Assembly (NCBI GenBank): GCA_920105625.2
Contig: OV050031.1
Location: 77,013,995 to 77,077,994 of the forward strand
Direction of reading: 5' to 3'
Length of the DNA: 64,000 nucleotides
Origin: Clusia tigrina
Lineage: Eukaryota; Arthropoda; Insecta; Diptera; Clusiidae
Both the position numbers and the translations under genes were made by a program. A model generated the notes under the pieces. That model ran no database searches. It was not told where the DNA came from and was given only the letters and a program-made list of their open reading frames with translations. Position 1 is the first letter of the stretch, and each line of letters opens with the position of its first letter. Positions 35,526 through 46,192 of the stretch are shown piece after piece.

Positions 35526-38026
35526 AATAGCGCCATCGACTGAGACGCGTACAGAGACGCTGACAGAGGCTGCGACGCCGACTGAGACGCCGACTGAGGA
35601 AGATAGGGGTAGATATAGGCTTAGAGAAGGCAGCAGACCTCCCTATCGACAGTGGCATCGACTGAGACGCCCACAGAGACCCTGACAGAGGCTGCGACGC
35701 CGACTGAGACGCCTACTAAGGCGGATTGGGATAGATATAGGCATAGAGAAGGCAGCAGACCCCCCAATCAACAGCGACTGAGACGCCTACAGGGACGCCG
35801 ATTGAGACGCGACTGAGGCAGATAGGCGTAGATACAGGCATAGAGAAGGCAGCAGACCCCCAATCGACAGCGGCATCGACTGAGACGCGTACAGAGACGC
35901 TGACAGAGGCTGCGACACAGACTGAGACGCCGACTGAGGCAGATAGGGGCAGATATAGGCTTAGAGAAGGCAGCAGACCCCCCCCCATTCGACAGTGGCA
36001 TCGGCTGAGACGCCTACAGAGATGCTGACAGAGGCTGCGACGCCGACTGAGACGCCGACTGAGGTAGATAGGGGTAGATAAAGGCATAGAGAAGGCAGCA
36101 GACCCCCGAATCGACAGCGGCAGCTACGGAAACGCCTACAGAGACGCTGACAGAGGATGCGACGCCGACTGAGGCAGATAGGGGTAGATAGAAGCATAGA
36201 GAAGGCAGCAGAGCCCCAATAGACAGCGTCAGCGACTGAGACGCCTACAGAGACGCTGACAGAGGCTGCGAGCCGACCGAGACGCCGACTGAGGCGGATA
36301 GGGGTAGATATAGGCATAGAGAAGGCAGCAGAGCCCCCAATCGACAGCGGCAGCGACTGAGACACCTACAGCGACGCCTACTGAGACGCCGACTGAGGCA
36401 GATAGGCATAGATGCAAGCATAGACAAGGCAGCAAACCCACCACTCGACAGCGGCATTGCCTGAGACGCGTACAGATACGCTGACAGTGTCTGCGACGCC
36501 GACTGCGGCGCCGACTGAGACGCCGACTGAGACGCCGACTGAGGCAGATAGGGGTAGATATAGGCATAGAGAAGGCAGCAGACCCCCCTATCGACAGCGG
36601 CAGCGACTGAGACGCCTACAGAGACGCTGACAGTGTCTGCGACGCCGACTGCGACGCCGTCTGAGGAAGATAGGGGTAGATAAAGGCATAGAGAAGGCAG
36701 CAGACCCCCGAATCGACAGCGGCAGCGACTGAGACGCCTACAGAGACGCTGACAGAGGCGGCGACGCCAGCTGAGGCAGAAAGGGGTAGATATAGGCATG
36801 GAGCAGGCAGCAGCCCCCCAATCGACAACGGCAGCGACTGAGACGCCTACAGAGACACTGACAGAGGCTGCGACGCCGACTGAGACGTCGAATGTGGCAG
36901 ATAGGGGTAGATATAGGCATAGAGAGGGCAGCAGAGCCCCCAATCGACAGTGGCAGCGACTGAGACGCCTACAGAGACGCTGACAGATGCTGCGACGCCG
37001 ACTGAGGCAGATAGAAGTGTATATAGGCATAGAGAAGGCAGCAGACCCCCCAATCTACAGCGGCAGCTACTGAGACGCCTACAGAGACGCTGACAGAAGT
37101 TGCGACGCTGGCTGAGACGCCGACTGAGGCAGATAGGGGAAAATATAGGCATGGAGCAGGCAGCAGACCCCCCAATCGACAACGGCAGCGACTGACACGC
37201 TTACAGAGACGCTGACAGAGGATGCGATGCCGACTGAGACGCCGAGTGAGACAGATAGGGGTAGATATAGGCATAGAGAAGGCAGCAGACCCCCGTATCG
37301 ACAGCGGCAGCGACTGAGACGCCTACAGAGACGCTGACAGAGGCTGCGATGCCGACTGAGACGCCTACAGAGACGCTGACAGAGGCTGCAATGCCGACTG
37401 AGACGCCGACTGAGACAGATAGGGGTAGATATAAGCATAGAGAAGGCAGCAGACCACCCAAATCGACAACGGCAGCGACTGAGACGCCTACAGAGACTCT
37501 GACAGAGGCTGAGACGCTGACTGAGGCGTCAACGGAACCAGATAGGGGAAGATAAAGGCATAGTGAAGGCAGCAGACCCCCAATCGACAGCGGAAACTAC
37601 TGAGACGCCTACAGAGACGCTGACAGAGGTTGCGACGCCGACTGAGACACCGACTGAGGCAGATAAGGGTAGATATAGGCATAGAAAAGGCAGCAGACCC
37701 CCCAATCGACAGCGGCAGCGACGGAGACGCCTACAGAGATGCTGACAGAGGCTGTGACGCCGACTGAGTCAGATAGGGGTAGATATAGGCATAGAGCAGG
37801 CAGCAGACCCCCCCAATCGACAACGGCAGCGACTGAGACGCTTACAGAGACGCTGACAGAGGCTGTGACGCCGACTGAGACGCCAACTGAGGCAGATGGG
37901 GATAGATATAGGCACAGAGAAGGCAGCAGACCCCCAAATCGACAGAGACTGAGAAGCCTACAGCGACGCCGACTGAGGCAGATAGGCGTAGATACAGGCA
38001 TAGAGAAGGCAGCAGACACCCCAATC
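35526..38026. repeat. HOR copy D4 with a family C cassette (2,501 bp)
   Basis: M1-M9 are normal. From about 36,540 to 37,180 the expected M10-M14 are replaced by family C monomers: CTATCGACAGCGG, GTCTGAGGAAGATAGG, GCCAGCTGAGGCAGAAAGG, GACGTCGAATGTGGC, CAATCTACAGCGG. M15-M22 then resume. M20 carries the short CCGACTGAGTCAGATAGG form also seen in D3. Confidence 0.83.
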
Positions 38027-40202
38027 AATAGCGCCATCGACTGAGACGCGTACAGAGACGCTGACAGAGGCTGCGACGCCGACTGAGACGCCGACTGAGG
38101 CAGATAGGGGCAGATATAGGCTTAGAGAAGGCAGCAGACCCCCCCCCCATTCGACAGTGGCATCGGCTGAGACGCCTACAGAGATGCTGACAGAGGCTGC
38201 GACGCCGACTGAGACGCCGACTGAGGTAGATAGGGGTAGATAAAGGCATAGAGAAGGCAGCAGACCCCCGAATCGACAGCGGCAGCTACTGAAACGCCTA
38301 CAAAGACGCTGACAGAGGATGCGACGCCGACTGAGGCAGATAGGGGTAGATAGAAGCATAGAGAAGGCAGCAGAGCCCCAATAGACAGCGTCAGCGACTG
38401 AGACGCCTACAGAGACGCTGAAAGAGGCTGCGAGCCGACCGAGACGCCGACTGAGGCGGATAGGGGTAGATATAGGCATAGAGAAGGCAGCAGAGCCCCC
38501 AATCGACAGCGGCAGCGACTGAGACACCTACAGCGACGCCTACTGAGACGCCGACTGAGGCAGATAGGCATAGATGCAAGCATAGACAAGGCAGCAAACC
38601 CACCACTCGACGGCGGCATTGCCTGAGACGCGTACAGATACGCTGACAGTGTCTGCGACGCCGACTGCGACGCCGACTGAGACGCCGACTGAGACGCCGA
38701 CTGAGGCAGATAGGGGTAGATATAGGCATAGAGAAGGCAGCAGACCCCCCTATCGACAGCGGCAGCGACTGAGACGCCTACAGAGACGCTGACAGTGTCT
38801 GCGACGCCGACTGCGACGCCGTCTGAGGAAGATAGGGGTAGATAAAGGCATAGAGAAGGCAGCAGACCCCCGAATCGACAGCGGCAGCGACTGAGACGCC
38901 TACAGAGACGCTGACAGAGGCGGCGACGCCAGCTGAGGCAGAAAGGGGTAGATATAGGCATGGAGCAGGCAGCAGACCCCCCAATCGACAACGGCAGCGA
39001 CTGAGACGCCTACAGAGACACTGACAGAGGCTGCGACGCCGACTGAGACGCCGAATGTGGCAGATAGGGGTAGATATAGGCATAGAGAGGGCAGCAGAGC
39101 CCCCAATCGACAGTGGCAGCGACTGAGACGCCTACAGAGACGCTGACAGATGCTGCGACGCCGACTGAGGCAGATAGGGGTGTATATAGGCATAGAGAAG
39201 GCAGCAGACCCCCCAATCTACAGCGGCAGCTACTGAGACGCCTACAGAGACGCTGACAGAAGTTGCGACGCTGGCTGAGACGCCGACTGAGGCAGATAGG
39301 GGAAAATATAGGCATGGAGCAGGCAGCAGACCCCCCAATCGACAACGGCAGCGATTGACACGCTTACAGAGACGCTGACAGAGGATGCGATGCCGACTGA
39401 GACGCCGAGTGAGACAGATAGGGGTAGATATAGGCATAGAGAAGGCAGCAGACCCCCCTATCGACAGCGGCAGCGACTGAGACGCCTACAGAGACGCTGA
39501 CAGAGGCTGCGATGCCGACTGAGACGCCTACAGAGACGCTGACAGAGGCTGCAATGCCGACTGAGACGCCGACTGAGACAGATAGGGGTAGATATAAGCA
39601 TAGAGAAGGCAGCAGACCACCCAAATCGACAACGGCAGCGACTGAGACGCCTACAGAGACTCTGACAGAGGCTGCGACGCTGACTGAGGCGTCAACGGAA
39701 CCAGATAGGGGAAGATAAAGGCATAGTGAAGGCAGCAGACCCCCAATCGACAGCGGAAACTACTGAGACGCCTACAGAGACGCTGACAGAGGTTGCGACG
39801 CCGACTGAGACACCGACTGAGGCAGATAAGGGTAGATATAGGCATAGAAAAGGCAGCAGACCCCCCAATCGACAGCGGCAGCGACGGAGACGCCTACAGA
39901 GATGCTGACAGAGGCTGTGACGCCGACTGAGACGCCGACTGATTCAGATAGGGGTAGATATAGGCATAGAGCAGGCAGCAGACCCCCCCAATCGACAACG
40001 GCAGCGACTGAGACGCTTACAGAGACGCTGACAGAGGCTGTGACGCCGACTGAGACGCCAACTGAGGCAGATGGGGATAGATATAGGCACAGAGAAGGCA
40101 GCAGACCCCCCAAATCGACAGAGACAGAGAAGCCTACAGCGACGCCGACTGAGGCAGATAGGCGTAGATACAGGCATAGAGAAGGCAGCAGACCCCCCAA
40201 TC
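38027..40202. repeat. HOR copy D5, tandem sister of D4 (2,176 bp)
   Basis: Matches D4 at an offset of about 2,163, including the family C cassette. It has lost about 340 bases at its left end: M1 fuses directly to M4 near 38,095 (CCGACTGAGGCAGATAGG followed by GGCAGATATAGG), removing M2-M3 and parts of the flanking units. M20 has the longer GACTGATTCAGATAGG form, so it differs from D4 by 13 bases there. Confidence 0.85.
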
Positions 40203-41131
40203 AATAGCGCCATCGACTGAGACGCGTACAGAGACGCTGACAGAGGCTGCGACGCCGACTGAGACGCCGACTGAGGAAGATAGGGGTAGATATAGGCTTA
40301 GAGAAGGCAGCAGACCTCCCTATCGACAGCGGCATCAACTGAGACGCCTACAGAGACCCTGACAGAGGCTGCGACGCCGACTGAGACGCCTACTAAGGCG
40401 GATTGGGGTAGATATAGGCATAGAGAAGGCAGCAGACCCCCCAATCAACAGCGACTGAGACGCCTACAGGGACGCCGATTGAGACGCGACTGAGGCAGAT
40501 AGGCGTAGATACAGGCATAGAGAAGGCAGCAGACCCCCAATCGACAGCGGCATCGACTGAGACGCGTACAGAGACGCTGACAGAGGCTGCGACACAGACT
40601 GAGACGCCGACTGAGGCAGATAGGGGCAGATATAGGCTTAGAGAAGGCAGCAGACCCCCCCCCCCATTCGACAGTGGCATCGGCTGAGACGCCTACAGAG
40701 ATGCTGACAGAGGCTGCGACGCCGACTGAGACGCCGACTGAGGCAGATAGGGGTAGATAAAGGCATAGAGAAGGCAGCAGACCCCCGAATCGACAGCGGC
40801 ACCTACTGAGACGCCTACAGAGACGCTGACAGAGGATGCGACGCCGACTGAGGCAGATAGGGGTAGATAGAAGCATAGAGAAGGCAGCAGACCCCCAATA
40901 GACAGCGTCAGCGATTGAGACGCCTACAGAGACGCTGACAGAGGCTGCGAGCCGACCGAGACGCCGACTGAGGCGGATAGGGGTAGATATAGGCATAGAG
41001 AAGGCAGCAGAGCCCCCAATGAACAGCGGCATCGACTGAGACACCTACAGCGACGCCTACTGAGACGCCGACTGAGGCAGATAGGCATAGTTGCAAGCAT
41101 AGACAAGGCAGCAAACCCACCACTCGACAGC

Positions 41132-41280
41132 GGCATTGCCTGAGACGCGTACAGATACGCTGACAGTGTCTGCGACGCCGACTGCGACGCCGACTGAGAC
41201 GCCGACTGAGACGCCGACTGAGGCAGATAGGGGTAGATAAAGGCATAGAGAAGGCAGCAGACCCCCCCCCCCAATCGACA
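41132..41280 (+). repeat. M9, 146-bp-class monomer with extra 12-mers and a long C-run
   Basis: Carries four 12-mer relatives in a row (CGACGCCGACTG repeated) after the marker GACAGTGTCTGCG, instead of two. It ends with an extended C-run (11 here). In other copies the C-run is 14 (31,742) and the 12-mer run is five (about 62,281-62,340). M9 is the local hot spot for both kinds of length change. Confidence 0.85.
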
Positions 41281-42072
41281 GCGATTGAGACGCCTACAGC
41301 GACGCCGACTGAGACGCCGACTGAGGCAGATAGGCGTACATACAGGCATACAGAAGGCAGCAGACCCCCCAATCGACAGCGGCATCGATTGAAACGCGTA
41401 CAGAGACGCTGACAGAGGCAGATAGGGGTAGATATAGGTATAGAGAGGGAAGCCGACCCCCCCAATCGACAGCGGCATCGACTGAGACGCCTACAGAGAC
41501 GCTGACAGAGGCTGCGACGCCGACTGAGGCAGATAGGGGTGTATATAGGCATAGAGAAGGCAGCAGACCCCCCAATCCACAGCGGCAGCTACTGAAACGC
41601 CTACAGAGACGCTGACAGAAGCTGCGACGCTGACTGAGACGCCGACTGAGGCAGATAGGGGTAGATAAAGGCATAGAGAAGGCAGCAGACCCCCTAAATC
41701 GACATCGGCAGCGACTGAGACGCCTACAGAGACTCTGACAGAGGCTGCGACGCCGACTGAGGCGCCAACTGAGCCAGATAGGGGAAGATAAAGGCATAGT
41801 GAAGGCAGCAGACCCCCCAATCGACAGCGGAAACTACTGAGACGCCTACAGAGATGCTGACAGAAGTTGCGACGCTGGCTGAGACGCCGACTGAGGCAGA
41901 TAGGGGAAAATATAGGCATGGAGCAGGCAGCAGACCCCCCAATCGACAACGGCAGCGACTGACACGAATACAGAGACGCTGACAGAGGCTGCGATGCCGA
42001 CTGAGACGCCGAGTGAGACAGATAGGGGTAGATATAGGCATAGAGAAGGCAGCAGACCCCCCTATCGACAGC

Positions 42073-42237
42073 GGCAGCGACTGAGACGCCTACAGAGACG
42101 CTGACAGAGGCTGCGATGCCGACTGAGACGCCTACAGAGACGCTGACAGAGGCTCCGATGCCGAATGAGACGCCGACTGAGACAAATAGGGGTAGATAAA
42201 AGCATAGAGAAGGCAGCAGACCACCCAAATCGACATC
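42073..42237 (+). repeat. M17, 165-bp monomer with a 42-bp internal duplication
   Basis: The 42-base segment from GCCTACAGAGACGCTGACAG to CCGACTGAGAC occurs twice in this unit, and CCACCCAAATCGACATC ends it with one extra base. The same form recurs in M17 of most HOR copies (for example about 32,553, 34,800, 47,975, 49,940 and 54,905). The same 42-base step is what separates the two copies of the 3.65-kb family A duplication near 5,803 and 9,450. Confidence 0.88.
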
Positions 42238-42805
42238 GGCAGCGACTGAGACGCCTACAGAGACTCTGACAGAGGCTGCGACGCCGACTGAGGCGCCAAC
42301 GGAGCCAGATAGGGGAAGTTAAAGGCATAGTGAAGGCAGCAGACCCCCAATCGTCAGCGGAAACTACTGAGACGCCTACAGAGACGCTGACAGAGGCTGC
42401 GACGCCGACTGAGACGCCGACTGAGGCAGATAAGGGTGGATATAGGCATAGAAAAGGCAGCAGACCCCCCAATCGACAGCGGCAGCGACGGAGACGCCTA
42501 CAGAGATGCTGACAGAGGCTGTGACGCCGACTGAGACGCCGACTGATTCAGATAGGGGTAGATATAGGCATAGAGCAGGCAGCAGACCCCCCAATCGACA
42601 ACGGCAGCGACTGAGACGCTTACAGAGACGCTGACAGAGGCTGTGACGCCGACTGAGACGCCAACTGAGGCAGATGGGGATAGATATAGGCACAGAGAAG
42701 GCAGCAGACCCCCCAAATCGACAGAGACTGAGAAGCCTACAGCGACGCCGACTGAGGCAGATAGGCGTAGATACAGGCATAGAGAAGGCAGCAGACCCCC
42801 CAATC

Positions 42806-43356
42806 AATAGCGCCATCGACTGAGACGCGTACAGAGACGCTGACAGAGGCTGCGACGCCGACTGAGACGCCTACTGAGGAAGATAGGGGTAGATATAGGC
42901 TTAGAGAAGGCAGCAGACCTCCCTATCGACAGCGGCATCGACTGAGACGCCTACAGAGACCCTGAGAGAGGCTGCGACGCCGACTGAGACGCCTACTAAG
43001 GTGGATTGGGGTAGATATAGGCATAGAGAAGGCAGCAGACCCCCCAATCAACAGCGACTGAGACGCCTACAGGGACGCCGATTGAGACGCGACTGAGGCA
43101 GATAGGCGTAGATACAGGCATAGAGCAGGCAGCAGACCCCCCCAATCGACAACGACAGCGACTGAGACGCTTACAGAGACGCTGACAGAGGCTGTGACGC
43201 CGACTGAGACGCCAACTGAGGCAGATGGGGATAGATATAGTCACAGAGAAGGCAGCAGACCCCCCAAATCGACAGAGACTGAGAAGCCTACAGCGACGAC
43301 GACTGAGGCAGATAGGCGTAGATACAGGCATAGAGAAGGCAGCAGACCCCCCAATT
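42806..43356. repeat. HOR copy D7, short derivative (551 bp)
   Basis: M1, M2 and M3, then a jump through GGCATAGAGCAGGCAG (the end of M20) to M21 and M22. M21 here has the private changes CAACGACAGCGACTG and GATATAGTCACAGAG. Compared with D9 it holds exactly one extra 210-bp piece (the M21-M22 part), so D7 and D9 are the same unit with and without that piece. Confidence 0.85.
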
Positions 43357-45851
43357 AATAGCGCCATCGACTGAGACGCGTACAGAGACGCTGACAGAGG
43401 CTGCGACGCCGACTGAGACGCCGACTGAGGAAGATAGGGGTAGATATAGGCTTAGAGAAGGCAGCAGAACTCCCTATCGACAGCGGCATCGACTGAGACG
43501 CCTACAGAGACCCTGACAGAGGCTGCGACGCCGACTGAGACGCCTACTAAGGCGGATTGGGGTAGATATAGGCATAGAGAAGGCAGCAGACCCCCCAATC
43601 AACAGCGGCATCGACTGAGACGCGTACAGAGACGCTGACAGAGGCTGCGACACAGACTGAGACGCCGACTGAGGCAGATAGGGGCAGATATAGGCTTAGA
43701 GAAGGCAGCAGACCCCCCCCCCCCATTCGACAGTGGCATCGGCTGAGACGCCTACAGAGATGCTGACAGAGGCTGCGACGCCGACTGAGACGCCAACTGA
43801 GGCAGATAGGGGTAGATAAAGGCATAGAGAAGGCAGCAGACCCCCGAATCGACAGCGGCAGCTACTGAGACGCCTACAGAGACGCTGACAGAGGATGCGA
43901 CGCCGACTGAGGCAGATAGGGGTAGATAGAAGCATAGAGAAGGCAGCAGACCCCCAATAGACAGCGTCAGCGATTGAGACGCCTACAGAGACGCTGACAG
44001 AGGCTGCGAGCCGACCGAGACGCCGACTGAGGCGGATAGGGGTAGATATAGGCATAGAGAAGGCAGCAGAGCCCCCAATGAACAGCGGCATCGACTGAGA
44101 CACCTACAGCGACGCCTACTGAGACGCCGACTGAGGCAGATAGGCATAGTTGCAAGCATAGACAAGGCAGCAAACCCACCACTCGACAGCGGCATTGCCT
44201 GAGACGCGTACAGATACGCTGACAGTGTCTGCGACGCCGACTGCGACGCCGACTTAGACGCCGACTGAGGCAGATAGGGGTAGATAAAGGCATAGAGAAG
44301 GCAGCAGACCCCCCCCCCAATCGACAGCGATTGAGACGCCTACAGCGACGCCGACTGAGACGCCGACTGAGGCAGATAGGCGTACATACAGGCATACAGA
44401 AGGCAGCAGACCCCCCAATCGACAGCGGCATCGATTGAAACGTGTACAGAGACGCTGACAGAGGCAGATAGGGGTAGATATAGGTATAGAGAGGGAAGCC
44501 GACCCCCCCAATCGACAGCGGCATCGACTGAGACGCCTACAGAGACGCTGACAGAGGCTGCGACGCCGACTGAGGCAGATAGGGGTGTATATAGGCATAG
44601 AGAAGGCAGCAGACCCCCCAATCCACAGCGGCAGCTACTGAAACGCCTACAGAGACGCTGACAGAAGCTGCGACGCTGACTGAGACGCCGACTGAGGCAG
44701 ATAGGGGTAGATAAAGGCATAGAGAAGGCAGCAGACCCCCTAAATCGACATCGGCAGCGACTGAGACGCCTACAGAGACTCTGACAGAGGCTGCGACGCC
44801 GACTGAGGCGCCAACTGAGCCAGATAGGGGAAGATAAAGGCATAGTGAAGGCAGCAGACCCCCCAATCGACAGCGGAAACTACTGAGACGCCTACAGAGA
44901 TGCTGACAGAAGTTGCGACGCTGGCTGAGACGCCGACTGAGGCAGATAGGGGAAAATATAGGCATGGAGCAGGCAGCAGACCCCCCAATCGACAACGGCA
45001 GCGACTGACACGAATACAGAGACGCTGACAGAGGCTGCGATGCCGACTGAGACGCCGAGTGAGACAGATAGGGGTAGATATAGGCATAGAGAAGGCAGCA
45101 GACCCCCCTATCGACAGCGGCAGCGACTGAGACGCCTACAGAGACGCTGACAGAGGCTGCGATGCCGACTGAGACGCCTACAGAGACGCTGACAGAGGCT
45201 CCGATGCCGAATGAGACGCCGACTGAGACAAATAGGGGTAGATAAAAGCATAGAGAAGGCAGCAGACCACCCAAATCGACATCGGCAGCGACTGAGACGC
45301 CTACAGAGACTCTGACAGAGGCTGCGACGCCGACTGAGGCGCCAACGGAGCCAGATAGGGGAAGTTAAAGGCATAGTGAAGGCAGCAGACCCCCAATCGT
45401 CAGCGGAAACTACTGAGACGCCTACAGAGACGCTGACAGAGGCTGCGACGCCGACTGAGACGCCGACTGAGGCAGATAAGGGTAGATATAGGCATAGAAA
45501 AGGCAGCAGACCCCCCAATCGACAGCGGCAGCGACGGAGACGCCTACAGAGATGCTGACAGAGGCTGTGACGCCGACTGAGACGCCGACTGATTCAGATA
45601 GGGGTAGATATAGGCATAGAGCAGGCAGCAGACCCCCCAATCGACAACGGCAGCGACTGAGACGCTTACAGAGACGCTGACAGAGGCTGTGACGCCGACT
45701 GAGACGCCAACTGAGGCAGATGGGGATAGATATAGGCACAGAGAAGGCAGCAGACCCCCCAAATCGACAGAGACTGAGAAGCCTACAGCGACGCCGACTG
45801 AGGCAGATAGGCGTAGATACAGGCATAGAGAAGGCAGCAGACCCCCCAATC
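43357..45851. repeat. HOR copy D8, near-complete 21-mer (2,495 bp)
   Basis: M1 and M2 are followed by M4 (CAATCAACAGCGGCATCGACTG near 43,598 skips M3), then M4-M22 in order. From M6 onward it matches D6 at an offset of 3,046, including private mutations in M17 (GGCTCCGATGCCGAATGAG, GACAAATAGG, GATAAAAGCATAG) and M18 (GGGGAAGTTAAAGG). D8 is therefore a recent duplicate of D6. Confidence 0.87.
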
Positions 45852-46192
45852 AATAGCGCCATCGACTGAGACGCGTACAGAGACGCTGACAGAGGCTGCG
45901 ACGCCGACTGAGACGCCTACTGAGGAAGATAGGGGTAGATATAGGCTTAGAGAAGGCAGCAGACCTCCCTATGGACAGCGGCATCGACTAAGACGCCTAC
46001 AGAGACCCTGAGAGAGGCTGCGACGCCGACTGAGACGCCTACTAAGGTGGATTGGGGTAGATATAGGCATAGAGAAGGCAGCAGACCCCCCAATCAACAG
46101 CGACTGAGACGCCTACAGGGACGCCGATTGAGACGCGACTGAGGCAGATAGGCGTAGATACAGGCATAGAGAAGGCAGCAGACCCCCCAATT
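45852..46192. repeat. HOR copy D9, three-monomer fragment (341 bp)
   Basis: Only M1, M2 and M3 before the next start word (AATTAATAGCGCC). It shares CTGAGAGAGGC and AAGGTGGATTGG with D7. It has CTATGGACAGCGG in place of CTATCGACAGCGG. Confidence 0.85.

Larger units (their letters stand above)
40203..42805. repeat. HOR copy D6, reference 22-mer (2,603 bp)
   Basis: Monomer starts: M1 40203, M2 40331, M3 40451, M4 40549, M5 40676, M6 40798, M7 40907, M8 41028, M9 41132, M10 41281, M11 41381, M12 41474, M13 41584, M14 41707, M15 41829, M16 41951, M17 42073, M18 42238, M19 42359, M20 42481, M21 42603, M22 42725. Diagnostics: M2 CTACTAAGGCGGATTGG; M3 ACGCCGATTGAGACGCGAC; M4 CGACACAGACTGAG; M6 GATAGAAGCATAG; M7 GCGAGCCGACCGAG; M8 GATGCAAGCATAG or GTTGCAAGCATAG with GACAAGG; M9 GCTGACAGTGTCTGCG; M10 GGCGTACATACAGG; M11 GAGAGGGAAGCCGACC; M12 GTGTATATAGG; M14 and M18 GAGACTCTGACAG with CATAGTGAAGG; M15 GGGGAAAATATAGG; M16 CGAGTGAGACAGATAGG; M17 165 bp with a 42-bp internal duplication; M19 CATAGAAAAGG; M20 GCGACGGAGACG; M21 GATGGGGATAGATATAGG; M22 GACTGAGAAGCCTACAG. 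Confidence 0.88.
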
